Both the position numbers and the translations under genes were made by a program. A stretch of DNA of 16,911 nucleotides from Azoarcus sp. (lineage in GTDB: Bacteria; Pseudomonadota; Gammaproteobacteria; Burkholderiales; Rhodocyclaceae): the NCBI GenBank assembly GCA_023230755.1, contig JALNWS010000081.1, forward strand, positions 1-16,911, in the 5' to 3' direction. Position 1 is the first letter of the stretch; each line of letters begins with the position of its first letter. The notes beneath the pieces were generated by a model. It saw only the letters and a program-made list of their open reading frames with translations. It ran no database searches and was not told the origin of the DNA. This document shows, piece by piece, positions 1 through 6,743 of the stretch.

Positions 1-1808
1 CACGCTGTCAGCTTCACCCGCTGCAATCCACGCAGTGCGTTTCCGAGGTAGATTGCCGAGGCTGTGCGCACGTCGTCCATTGACGGCGTGCGTTCGAGTA
101 CACGCGCGTCCTCAAGCATCTGCCGTCGCAGCACCCCATCCAGCACGCCCGCCGAGAGTGGCGGCGTGTGCAGGACACCGTCGCCGGTGTCGATGAAGAC
201 GGTGCTGCGTGCGCCCTCGCTTACTTCGTTTCTTTCGTTCAGGAACAGGGCGTCAAAATAGCCCCGGGCCATCACGTCGTGCAGTGCGCGGTCATAGGCT
301 TCGCGTGCCGTCGTCTTGTGCCGCAGCAGCATGTCTGCGCTGTCGACCCGTTCGTGCCATTGCACGATCTCCGGCGGCGTCGTCGGCGGCGCATCCAGCA
401 CCTGACTGGCGACGACAAGACGTCCGGCGTGCGACAACGCCAGTCGTACGCGGAAAATGCCGGGCGCCAAGGTGCGTCCGTGCGCGAGCAGGGCGGCCCG
501 CACCGCATCGATGTCACATGCATGGCCGAAATATCGGGATGACTGCCGCAGCCTGGAGAGATGCCTCTCAATGAGCGGGAAAACGGGCGCGGCGCCTACT
601 TCACAGCGCAGCGTCTCGATGAGGCCGAATGGCGCACCGAGTTCAGTCAGAAAGCGCCCTTTCAGCAGGCATTCGTCCCATTCGGATTCAGCTTCCGAGT
701 CGGCCACCACGCCGCTCCCGAGATTCAGCCGGAAGCGACCGTCGGGCCGCACCTTAAGCGTCCGGATGGGTACGTTGAAGCTGAAGTCGCCATCGGGCGC
801 GACCCACCCGAGGGCACCGCAGTACAGGCCGCGCGGTTCGCGCTCGAGTTCGCTAATGATCTCCATCGCGCGAATCTTTGGTGCGCCGGTGACCGACCCG
901 CAGGGAAACAATGCGCGGAATATCGTGATCAGATCTGCATCGACCGGCTGGGCGTACACGGACGACGTCATCTGCCACACCGAGGGATAGGCTTCGATCG
1001 TGCACAGCGATTCGACCTTGACACCGCCCGCGGGTGCGAGCCGGCCCAGGTCGTTGCGGATGAGATCGACGATCATCACGTTTTCGGCGCGATCCTTCGT
1101 CGAGTTCGCGAGCGCGTCCGGCTTGCTCGAACGCGGCGCAGTGCCTTTCATCGGGCGGCAACTCAGCCGTTTGCCGCTGCGCTCGACGAAAAGCTCGGGT
1201 GAGCGCGACAGGATGGCGCCGTCGGCATCGGCGATGAAGCCGCCGTGAGCAACCGGTTGCGCTTCCATCAGACGCCGATACAGCGCCAGCGGCGAGCCAT
1301 AGAGGGTACCGGTAAGCGGCCAGGTGAAGTTGACCTGATAGCAGTCTCCGGCATGGATCAGCTCGCGGATGTGGCCGATTGCCGCGAGGTACTCGGCCCG
1401 TTCGATGCCGCGCTCGAGCCCTGCCACACCAGCGCTCTGGTGGTGCTCGTCGAGGGACGACAATTCTTCGTCGATCCGCGCCAGGCTCCCGGCCTGCGAC
1501 ATGCGTTCGCCGTGAGCAAACACCCACGCGCTGAGCAGGGGTGCATCGTCATCGGGCAGCCGTGCCTGCAGCCGGGGTTCGAGTGCATAGCCCAGCTCGT
1601 AGGCTGCGGCCACTGCAACCCAGTAACCTTGCGTGCGCGCAGTCTCGATCTTGCGGAACGTGGATTCGATCTCGCCCGCCGATCTGCAAACCAGTTTGTA
1701 TTGCAGACCGGTCAGCCACAGATGCTCACCGCCGGGAAGGTTGTCGTCGAACAATGCCCAGGTGGGCGTGGCCGTCGCGTCAGGCGTAAGGCGCGCCGTC
1801 ACGACCAC
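1..1808 (-). CDS. pabB: Fused aminodeoxychorismate synthase component I and aminodeoxychorismate lyase, C-terminal end cut by the window edge
   Basis: The PabB half aminates chorismate to 4-amino-4-deoxychorismate. The PabC half is a PLP enzyme that releases pyruvate to give p-aminobenzoate for folate. Read on the minus strand there are about 602 codons. The chorismate-binding core carries GDCYQVNFT (D155), SPELF, PMKGTAPR (K221), a DLIRNDLGR block and GSVTGAPK (K311). Lys in the MKGT motif, where anthranilate synthases have Ala, favours aminodeoxychorismate over anthranilate. From about residue 397 the PabC fold begins; LLRHKTTAR contains the likely PLP lysine K498, followed by NEVSEGARST and the terminal GNALRGLQ. 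The last two visible bases, TG, would fit a TGA stop just outside, but this cannot be confirmed. An in-frame TAA lies nine bases before GTG 1808, so the start must be GTG 1808, GTG 1802 or later. No clear Shine-Dalgarno is visible. A PabA glutaminase partner is not in the window. Confidence 0.93.
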   Translation of the reverse strand, partial: MVVTARLTPDATATPTWALFDDNLPGGEHLWLTGLQYKLVCRSAGEIESTFRKIETARTQGYWVAVAAAYELGYALEPRLQARLPDDDAPLLSAWVFAHGERMSQAGSLARIDEELSSLDEHHQSAGVAGLERGIERAEYLAAIGHIRELIHAGDCYQVNFTWPLTGTLYGSPLALYRRLMEAQPVAHGGFIADADGAILSRSPELFVERSGKRLSCRPMKGTAPRSSKPDALANSTKDRAENVMIVDLIRNDLGRLAPAGGVKVESLCTIEAYPSVWQMTSSVYAQPVDADLITIFRALFPCGSVTGAPKIRAMEIISELEREPRGLYCGALGWVAPDGDFSFNVPIRTLKVRPDGRFRLNLGSGVVADSEAESEWDECLLKGRFLTELGAPFGLIETLRCEVGAAPVFPLIERHLSRLRQSSRYFGHACDIDAVRAALLAHGRTLAPGIFRVRLALSHAGRLVVASQVLDAPPTTPPEIVQWHERVDSADMLLRHKTTAREAYDRALHDVMARGYFDALFLNERNEVSEGARSTVFIDTGDGVLHTPPLSAGVLDGVLRRQMLEDARVLERTPSMDDVRTASAIYLGNALRGLQRVKLTA

Positions 1809-2121
1809 GCACGCCCGTTAAGCGCTGCGGTGCGCGTGAGGCAGTGTCGAGCGCAGAGGTGGGCCCGGACAGGCAAGGCTGCAGGCAGGCAGGCGGGGAG
1901 CTGGCTGTTCATCGTCAGGTTTGTAGAGGAGGGCGGTGAGGGTGAAATTCTAATGCCAAAGGTCGTGCTGATTGTGCCCGCAGACGGCCGCTGACCGGGG
2001 TTCGAAAAACCGCAATGGTGCCGCGATGCGCACGGGGCGGCGAGCGCATTTCCGAGCTTTCTGCCTGCGCCCGCGGCTTCGCGTGCCCGCGTTGTTGCGC
2101 TGCGCCGGGGGTGGGGGTCGA

Positions 2122-2148
2122 TTGTGCCCGAGTTGCAGTGCTGCACAA
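2122..2148. promoter_or_regulatory. Nested inverted repeat upstream of thrC, possible operator
   Basis: TTGTGC (2122-2127) and GCACAA (2143-2148) are exact reverse complements 15 bases apart. Inside, TGCAG-TG-CTGCA (2134-2145) is a second perfect palindrome. The element ends about 26 bases before the candidate -10 box of thrC, a suitable place for a regulator site. No known operator consensus is recognised, and in GC-rich DNA such short repeats can arise by chance. Confidence 0.25.
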
Positions 2149-2234
2149 ACCTGCGATTCCCGGTGGACTTTCGTTAAACTCTCGCCTTCGACTTCGTGCG
2201 CCGCTGGTTGGCGTGCGCAGAATCTGCTGACTCC

Positions 2235-2239
2235 GAGGA
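2235..2239 (+). promoter_or_regulatory. Ribosome binding site fixing the GTG start of thrC
   Basis: GAGGA sits seven bases before GTG 2247. It decides for this GTG over the in-frame GTG at 2196, which has no comparable site and would add 17 residues unlike threonine synthase. Confidence 0.75.
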
Positions 2240-2246
2240 CTGCTCC

Positions 2247-3695
2247 GTGAAGTACATCTCCACCCGTGGCCATGCCGGCCTGCCCGCCAATCCGGAATTC
2301 TGCGACATCCTGCTCGGTGGCCTCGCCCCCGACGGCGGTCTCTACCTGCCGGAGTCCTATCCGCTGATCGGCCGGGAAGAGCTCGATGCCTGGCGCTCGC
2401 TGTCGTATGCGGAGCTGGCCTTTGCCATTCTGTCGAAGTTCATCACCGACATTCCCGCCGCAGACCTGAAGGCGATCTGCGACAAGACCTACACCGCTGC
2501 CGTTTACTGCCACGTGCGCCCAGGCGACAAGGCCGCAGACATCACGCCGGTGCGCTGGCTGGAGGACGGCAAGCTGGGCCTGCTCGAGCTGTCGAATGGC
2601 CCCACGCTGGCATTCAAGGACATGGCGATGCAGCTGCTCGGCAACCTGTTCGAGTACGTGCTGGCCAAGCGCGGGGAGAGCATCAACATCCTCGGCGCGA
2701 CCTCGGGTGATACCGGCTCTGCGGCCGAGTACGCGATGCGCGGCAAGCACGGTGTGCGCGTGTTCATGCTGTCGCCGCACGGCAAGATGAGCGCCTTCCA
2801 GCGTGCGCAGATGTACTCGTTGCAGGACGACAACATCTTCAATATCGCCGTGACCGGCATGTTTGACGATGCGCAGGACATCGTGAAGGCCGTCTCCAAC
2901 GATCATGCGTTCAAGGCGAAGCACAAGATCGGCGCGGTGAACTCGATCAACTGGGCGCGCGTTGCCGCCCAGATCGTGTATTACTTCAAGGGCTATTTCG
3001 AAGCCACCAAGTCAAACGACGAGCAGGTTGCCTTCTGCGTGCCTTCGGGCAATTTCGGCAACATCTGCGCCGGCCACATCGCGCGCCAGATGGGTTTGCC
3101 GGTGGCAAAGCTGATTCTCGCCACCAACGAGAACAACGTGCTCGACGAGTTCTTCCGCACCGGCGTGTATCGCCCGCGCAAGGCCGCCGAGACCAGCGTG
3201 ACCTCAAGCCCGTCCATGGACATTTCCAAGGCGTCGAACTTCGAGCGCTTCGTGTTCGATCTCGTCGGCCGCGACCCGAAGAAAGTGGCCGAGCTGTGGG
3301 CGGAAGTCGATGCCGGCCGGCCTTTCGATCTCAGTGCCACGCCGTGGTTTGCCCGCCTGGACGACTTTGCCTTTGTGTCGGGCAGCAGCAGTCATGCCGA
3401 CCGTCTGGATACCATCCGCAGCATCTACGAAACCTACGGCGTGATGATCGACACCCACACCGCCGATGGCGTCAAGGTCGCGCGCGAACTCGCGGCTGAA
3501 GTCCCGGCCGGTGTGCCCTTGCTGGTGCTGGAAACAGCGCTCCCGGTCAAGTTCGCCGAAACCATCCGCGAAGCGCTCGGACGCGACCCCGAGGTGCCGG
3601 CCGATCTCCAGGGCCTGGAGGCGCTGCCGCAGCGCGTTGAAGTGATGGCGCCTGACGGTGAGAAGATCAAGCGTTTCATCGCGGAACGGGTCTGA
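2247..3695 (+). CDS. thrC: Threonine synthase
   Basis: A cytoplasmic PLP enzyme converting O-phospho-L-homoserine to L-threonine, the last step of threonine synthesis. The 482 residues match the long bacterial/fungal-type threonine synthase. The N-terminus after the GTG start reads KYISTRG, characteristic of the family. K124 in TLAFKDMAMQ is the expected Schiff-base lysine, S153-GDTG-S is the glycine-rich phosphate-binding loop, and VPSGNFGNICAG is the conserved central segment. The start is supported by GAGGA seven bases upstream. In many betaproteobacteria homoserine dehydrogenase (hom) precedes thrC; here the upstream neighbour is divergent pabB, so thrC appears to be its own transcription unit, ending at a hairpin about 20 bases after the stop. 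No truncation or missing key residue is seen. Confidence 0.97.
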   Translation: MKYISTRGHAGLPANPEFCDILLGGLAPDGGLYLPESYPLIGREELDAWRSLSYAELAFAILSKFITDIPAADLKAICDKTYTAAVYCHVRPGDKAADITPVRWLEDGKLGLLELSNGPTLAFKDMAMQLLGNLFEYVLAKRGESINILGATSGDTGSAAEYAMRGKHGVRVFMLSPHGKMSAFQRAQMYSLQDDNIFNIAVTGMFDDAQDIVKAVSNDHAFKAKHKIGAVNSINWARVAAQIVYYFKGYFEATKSNDEQVAFCVPSGNFGNICAGHIARQMGLPVAKLILATNENNVLDEFFRTGVYRPRKAAETSVTSSPSMDISKASNFERFVFDLVGRDPKKVAELWAEVDAGRPFDLSATPWFARLDDFAFVSGSSSHADRLDTIRSIYETYGVMIDTHTADGVKVARELAAEVPAGVPLLVLETALPVKFAETIREALGRDPEVPADLQGLEALPQRVEVMAPDGEKIKRFIAERV

Positions 3696-3717
3696 CGCGT
3701 TGCTGTAATGCGTGGCG

Positions 3718-3750
3718 GGCGCTGGCACATCCAGCGCCTCCCCCGGTTTT
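3718..3750 (+). terminator. Probable Rho-independent terminator of thrC
   Basis: GGCGCTGG (3718-3725) pairs perfectly with CCAGCGCC (3731-3738) around the loop CACAT. TTTT follows at 3747-3750 after eight intervening bases, so the T-tract is short and displaced. It lies 22 bases after the thrC stop. Confidence 0.6.
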
Positions 3751-3760
3751 ATGGCTTTAG

Positions 3761-3790
3761 TTGTAGTTGAAGGCGTCACCGCGTTACACT
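3761..3790 (+). promoter_or_regulatory. Weak promoter candidate for the diguanylate cyclase at 3892
   Basis: TTGTAG (3761-3766), an 18-base spacer and TACACT (3785-3790) form a poor-to-fair sigma-70 match in the gap after the thrC terminator. The leader would be about 95 bases. No better pair was found, but the match is weak. Confidence 0.25.
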
Positions 3791-3891
3791 CGAACGACAG
3801 ATATGTAAGCAGATACGACGTGCATCTTGACGGTGCGTGGAATGTTTGACTTGCATGGGTTTTGTGAACGAAGTCTTCAACCGGTAGCCAG

Positions 3892-4947
3892 ATGAGCGTT
3901 GTCAGTGCCGAGCCTGCTGCCGTGCAGTCGGCTAGAAACCTTAACGATGCAAGGGTGATCGCTCATGAGGTGATCGAGTTTCTAATCACTCACGGGCTTC
4001 ATCCCGGCCCGATCAATTACGCCGTTGCCTACGAGTACCGGATGGGGGGTGACCCTGCGCTGAATGCCCGCATCGACGCCCACCTTGCCGCCGGTAAACG
4101 GCTCGACGATTTGTTGATGCGCGAACTCTATGACGAGCATCTTGCTGTCGAGCAGCTGCGCAATCTGCGCGGTCTGGGCGGAGACCTGCAGCAACTGGTC
4201 GATGGCCTGATCGGCGATATCCACGAAGCGGGCCACCATGCGTCGGGCTTTCACTCAACGGTGGAAAACAACATCAGTCTGTTGAAGCACCGCAAGGACG
4301 GTGAAGCCGTGAATGCGATCGCTGCAGACCTGCTGGCAGCGACAGTCAAGGTGCATTCGAGCAACGCGGCCCTGAAGGCGCGCCTCGAATCCGCAGACCA
4401 GGAGGCACGGAAGCTGCGCGACGAGCTTGAGCGTCATCGGCGCGAGGCGCTCAGCGATCCGCTGACCGGTCTGTTCAACCGCAGGGGCATGGAATACCAC
4501 CTGGACGAAATGGCTTCATCGTGCGCGCACGAGCCGCTCTCCGTGGTCGTTCTCGATATTGATCATTTCAAGCATATCAACGATACCTACGGCCATACGG
4601 TCGGAGATGTCGTCATTCGCCATGTTGCCAGGGTGATGCAGAGCGCGGTTTGCGAAGAGGATGTGACCGTGCGCTTTGGCGGTGAGGAGTTCGTCATCCT
4701 GATGCCGCGGCGCAACCTGAACGAGGCGGAGGCGCTGGCGGAATCCATACGCGTCAAGGTCGAGCGTCTGCGTCTCATCCGGCGTCAGGACAAGCTCGCC
4801 CTCGATCCGTTCACCGTTTCGCTCGGGGTGGCGTGTCGACGCGAAGGCGAGGGCTTCGACGGCATCTTCGAGCGTGCCGACAAGGCGTTGTATGCTGCCA
4901 AGAACAGTGGGCGCAACCGCGTGCTGACCGAGCTCGCACTGAATTGA
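3892..4947 (+). CDS. Soluble GGDEF-domain diguanylate cyclase
   Basis: Predicted to condense two GTP into cyclic di-GMP, a second messenger governing motility and biofilm. The protein has 351 residues with no signal peptide or membrane segment, so it is probably cytoplasmic. The first ~165 residues are helical and include THGLHPGPINYAVAYEYR, which resembles the helical N-terminal region found before GGDEF in other soluble cyclases. A charged stretch around residues 160-185 looks like a coiled coil, leading into the GGDEF domain (DPLTGLFNRR, then DIDHFKHINDTYGH). The active-site signature is G263-GEEF. Five residues before it the segment reads CEED, where an inhibitory I-site would read RxxD, so feedback binding of c-di-GMP is probably lost. 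The start ATG has only a weak upstream GGTAG. The gene stands alone between the thrC terminator and the tRNA promoter. No sensory input domain can be named. Confidence 0.92.
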   Translation: MSVVSAEPAAVQSARNLNDARVIAHEVIEFLITHGLHPGPINYAVAYEYRMGGDPALNARIDAHLAAGKRLDDLLMRELYDEHLAVEQLRNLRGLGGDLQQLVDGLIGDIHEAGHHASGFHSTVENNISLLKHRKDGEAVNAIAADLLAATVKVHSSNAALKARLESADQEARKLRDELERHRREALSDPLTGLFNRRGMEYHLDEMASSCAHEPLSVVVLDIDHFKHINDTYGHTVGDVVIRHVARVMQSAVCEEDVTVRFGGEEFVILMPRRNLNEAEALAESIRVKVERLRLIRRQDKLALDPFTVSLGVACRREGEGFDGIFERADKALYAAKNSGRNRVLTELALN

Positions 4948-4966
4948 CGGTGTTCGTTCCCGTCAA
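4944..4966 (+). terminator. Inverted repeat over the stop codon of the first diguanylate cyclase
   Basis: TTGACGG (4944-4950) and CCGTCAA (4960-4966) are perfect reverse complements with a nine-base loop, and the stop TGA lies in the left arm. There is no T-tract, so termination, RNA stability or chance are all possible. Confidence 0.3.
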
Positions 4967-4981
4967 CGATGTGCGTGGCTA

Positions 4982-5010
4982 TTGACGTTAACCGGTGCGG
5001 CTTCTACAAT
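4982..5010 (+). promoter_or_regulatory. Sigma-70 promoter of the tRNA-Val unit
   Basis: TTGACG (4982-4987), exactly 17 bases, then TACAAT (5005-5010): a near-consensus housekeeping promoter, by far the best in the window. Transcription would start near 5017, about ten bases before the first tRNA. The bases after the -10 (CCGGCC) form a GC-rich discriminator, as in stable-RNA promoters under stringent control. Confidence 0.82.
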
Positions 5011-5027
5011 CCGGCCTCTTTCGCGAA

Positions 5028-5102
5028 GGGCGGTTAGCTCAGCGGTAGAGCACTGCCTTCACACGGCAGGGGTCACTGGTTCGATCCCAGTACCGCCCAC
5101 CA
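5028..5102 (+). tRNA. tRNA-Val (anticodon CAC), first copy
   Basis: The 75 bases fold as a complete cloverleaf: acceptor GGGCGGT/ACCGCCC, D-arm GCTC/GAGC, anticodon stem CTGCC/GGCAG with loop TTCACAC, T-arm ACTGG/CCAGT with loop TTCGATC, discriminator A and an encoded CCA end. Anticodon CAC reads the valine codon GUG. It is transcribed from the promoter at 4982-5010 and followed by an identical second copy. Confidence 0.97.
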
Positions 5103-5152
5103 CGGTGGGTCCTCATCGCGAAAGCCGGCAGAGGGTTTGATCCCGGCTGACC
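5103..5152 (+). other. Spacer between the two tRNA-Val genes with hairpin and tRNA-like remnant
   Basis: The first part, CCTCATCGCGAA (5111-5122), closely resembles CCTCTTTCGCGAA (5015-5027), which directly precedes the first tRNA. Right after it AGCCGG (5123-5128) pairs with CCGGCT (5143-5148), and between them GGGTTTGATCCC looks like a T-arm and loop. This could be a collapsed extra tRNA copy or simply a processing hairpin. Confidence 0.4.
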
Positions 5153-5227
5153 GGGCGGTTAGCTCAGCGGTAGAGCACTGCCTTCACACGGCAGGGGTCA
5201 CTGGTTCGATCCCAGTACCGCCCACCA
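5153..5227 (+). tRNA. tRNA-Val (anticodon CAC), second copy
   Basis: Identical base for base to the copy at 5028-5102 over all 75 positions including CCA; the flanks differ. Anticodon CAC, valine. It is co-transcribed with the first copy and ended by the terminator nine bases downstream. Such exact tandem copies are usually kept alike by recombination and raise tRNA dosage. Confidence 0.97.
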
Positions 5228-5235
5228 GATACCAA

Positions 5236-5267
5236 CCCCGACGTCGTTGCGACGGCGGGGTTTTTTT
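5236..5267 (+). terminator. Strong Rho-independent terminator of the tRNA-Val unit
   Basis: CCCCGACGTCG pairs with CGACGGCGGGG around loop TTG (5236-5260), an 11-position stem with one A/G mismatch, followed by seven T (5261-5267). It closes the tRNA unit and separates it from gltX, which therefore needs its own promoter in 5268-5331 or read-through. Confidence 0.92.
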
Positions 5268-5319
5268 ATTTTCAGACTGTGGCGACGTCCTTGCACCGAG
5301 CTTGTCCGCGCCCAATGCC

Positions 5320-5324
5320 AGGGG
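5320..5324 (+). promoter_or_regulatory. Ribosome binding site fixing the start of gltX
   Basis: AGGGG seven bases before ATG 5332. It rules out the in-frame TTG at 5137, which would run through the second tRNA and the terminator. Confidence 0.8.
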
Positions 5325-5331
5325 AAATTCG

Positions 5332-6729
5332 ATGACTGCTCACGTTCGCACCCGCTTCGCGCCAAGCCCCACGGGTTATCTGCATATCGGTGGTGCCCGC
5401 ACCGCCCTGTTCTCGTGGGCCTATGCCCGTCATCACAAGGGCGATTTCGTGCTGCGCATCGAGGACACCGACCTTGCCCGCTCCACCCCCGAGGCGGTGC
5501 AGGCCATCCTCGATGGCATGAAGTGGCTGGGGCTTGATGCGGACGAAGGCCCGTTCTACCAGATGCAGCGCATGGATCGCTACAAGGAAGTGATCGGGCA
5601 GATGCTTGCCGCGGGTACGGCCTACCATTGCTACACCAGCGCGGAGGAGCTCGACCAGCTGCGTGAAGCCCAGCGCGCACGCGGCGAAAAGCCGCGCTAC
5701 GACGGCCGCTGGCGTCCGGCGCCGGGCAAGGTTCTGCCGCCGGTGCCCGAAGGCGTGAAGCCGGTCGTGCGCTTCTGCAATCCGGTTGATGGTGTGGTGG
5801 CGTGGGACGACCTGGTCAAGGGCCGCATCGAGATCGCCAATGCGGAAATGGACGACCTCATCATCGCCCGTCCCGATGGCACGCCGACCTACAACTTCTG
5901 CGTGGTCGTTGACGACTGGGACATGGGCATTACCCAGGTGATTCGCGGTGACGACCATGTAAACAACACGCCGCGCCAGATCAACATTCTGAAGGCGCTC
6001 GACGCGCAGGTACCGCAGTACGCCCACCTGTCGATGATTCTCGGCGACGATGGCACCAAGCTCTCGAAGCGCCACGGTGCCGTGAGCGTGATGCAGTACG
6101 ACGATGAAGGCTACCTGCCGGAGGCGGTCATCAACTATCTGGCGCGTCTGGGCTGGAGCCACGGCGACGACGAGGTCTTCACCCGCGAGCAGTTCGTCGA
6201 GTGGTTCGACCTTGATCACATCACGCCCTCGGCTGCGCAGTTCAATACCGAGAAACTCAACTGGCTCAACGCCCACTACATGAAGCAGGCGGACAACAGC
6301 CGCCTGGCTGGTGAAGTGGCAAGCCGCCTTGCCCGTCGTGGCGTGGATCCTGAAGCCGGCCCCGCGCTGGATGCCGTGGTGGGGCTGTACAAGGATCGTG
6401 CTACCAACCTGAATGAACTGACGGATTCGGCCGAGCTGTTCTGTGCCGACGTGCATCCCGCACCCGAAGTGGTCGGTCAGCACCTTACCGAGACCGCGCG
6501 TGCGGCGCTCGCAAGTCTGCGCATGCGGCTCGAGGCTGTGGCGTGGGAAAAGGCTGCGCTGAGCCAGGCGATCAAGGACACCATGGCCGAACATGGCCTG
6601 AAGATGCCCCAGGTCGCGATTCCGCTTCGGGTCGCCGTTCTCGGCGTCCCGCAGACACCGTCGATCGACGCTGTGCTTGAGGTATTGGGGCGCGAACGGG
6701 TGTTGTCGCGTCTGGCCCGTTATGGCTGA
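5332..6729 (+). CDS. gltX: Glutamate--tRNA ligase
   Basis: A class I aminoacyl-tRNA synthetase that charges tRNA-Glu with glutamate; 465 residues, normal for bacterial GluRS. The N-terminus reads MTAHVRTRFAPSPTGYLHIGG, with the HIGH-type motif as HIGG at 18-21. The KMSKS loop is K243-LSKR in GTKLSKRHG. The Rossmann core is followed by the helical anticodon-binding half (from about residue 310). The small zinc site of E. coli GluRS (C98, C100, C125, H127) is not kept: the equivalent positions here are C100, T102, W127 and P129, so this enzyme should not bind zinc there, as in some other GluRS. The start is fixed by AGGGG. The gene follows the tRNA-Val terminator and ends ten bases before the convergent cyclase gene. 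No clear promoter was seen in the 64 bases after the terminator. Confidence 0.97.
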   Translation: MTAHVRTRFAPSPTGYLHIGGARTALFSWAYARHHKGDFVLRIEDTDLARSTPEAVQAILDGMKWLGLDADEGPFYQMQRMDRYKEVIGQMLAAGTAYHCYTSAEELDQLREAQRARGEKPRYDGRWRPAPGKVLPPVPEGVKPVVRFCNPVDGVVAWDDLVKGRIEIANAEMDDLIIARPDGTPTYNFCVVVDDWDMGITQVIRGDDHVNNTPRQINILKALDAQVPQYAHLSMILGDDGTKLSKRHGAVSVMQYDDEGYLPEAVINYLARLGWSHGDDEVFTREQFVEWFDLDHITPSAAQFNTEKLNWLNAHYMKQADNSRLAGEVASRLARRGVDPEAGPALDAVVGLYKDRATNLNELTDSAELFCADVHPAPEVVGQHLTETARAALASLRMRLEAVAWEKAALSQAIKDTMAEHGLKMPQVAIPLRVAVLGVPQTPSIDAVLEVLGRERVLSRLARYG

Positions 6730-6743
6730 GAGCCGGTGCTCAG
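6726..6743. repeat. Short inverted repeat spanning both convergent stop codons
   Basis: CTGAG (6726-6730) and CTCAG (6739-6743) are reverse complements and contain the stop codons of gltX and of the opposing cyclase gene almost symmetrically. There is no T-tract on either side, so any terminator function is weak. Confidence 0.25.

Larger units (their letters stand above)
1809..2246. other. Divergent intergenic spacer between pabB and thrC
   Basis: This 438-base spacer separates divergently transcribed pabB and thrC and should hold both promoters. I see no convincing protein gene; the open frames that cross it are extensions of antisense frames from the flanking genes. It contains a repeated 11-mer GATTGTGCCCG at 1970-1980 and 2120-2130, and an inverted repeat at 2122-2148. 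On the minus strand TAGAAT (1952 down to 1947) is a fair -10 box for pabB, but no good -35 lies at the right distance. On the plus strand TTAAACT at 2174-2180 could be a -10 for thrC, again without a clear -35. I see no threonine- or isoleucine-rich leader peptide or attenuator. Confidence 0.6.

Noticed and set aside
1245..1994. 249-codon plus-strand frame opposite pabB
   Set aside because: Antisense of the PabB half, which carries all catalytic motifs. The short piece after 1953 has no supporting evidence as a peptide.
1809..2246. Threonine attenuator or leader peptide before thrC
   Set aside because: No Thr/Ile-rich short frame followed by a terminator hairpin is visible; short frames such as the 13-codon one at 1953 lack such codons.
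1950..2924. 324-codon minus-strand frame running from thrC into the spacer
   Set aside because: Mostly antisense of thrC; the part in the spacer has no recognisable protein sequence or ribosome binding site.
5137..5331. Upstream extension of gltX from TTG 5137
   Set aside because: It would read through the second tRNA-Val and a strong terminator; ATG 5332 has a good ribosome binding site and the expected N-terminus.
5272..6594. 440-codon open frame on the minus strand opposite gltX
   Set aside because: It is the antisense of an unmistakable GluRS gene; its product is rich in His, Arg and Val with no domain, as expected from GC-rich antisense frames.
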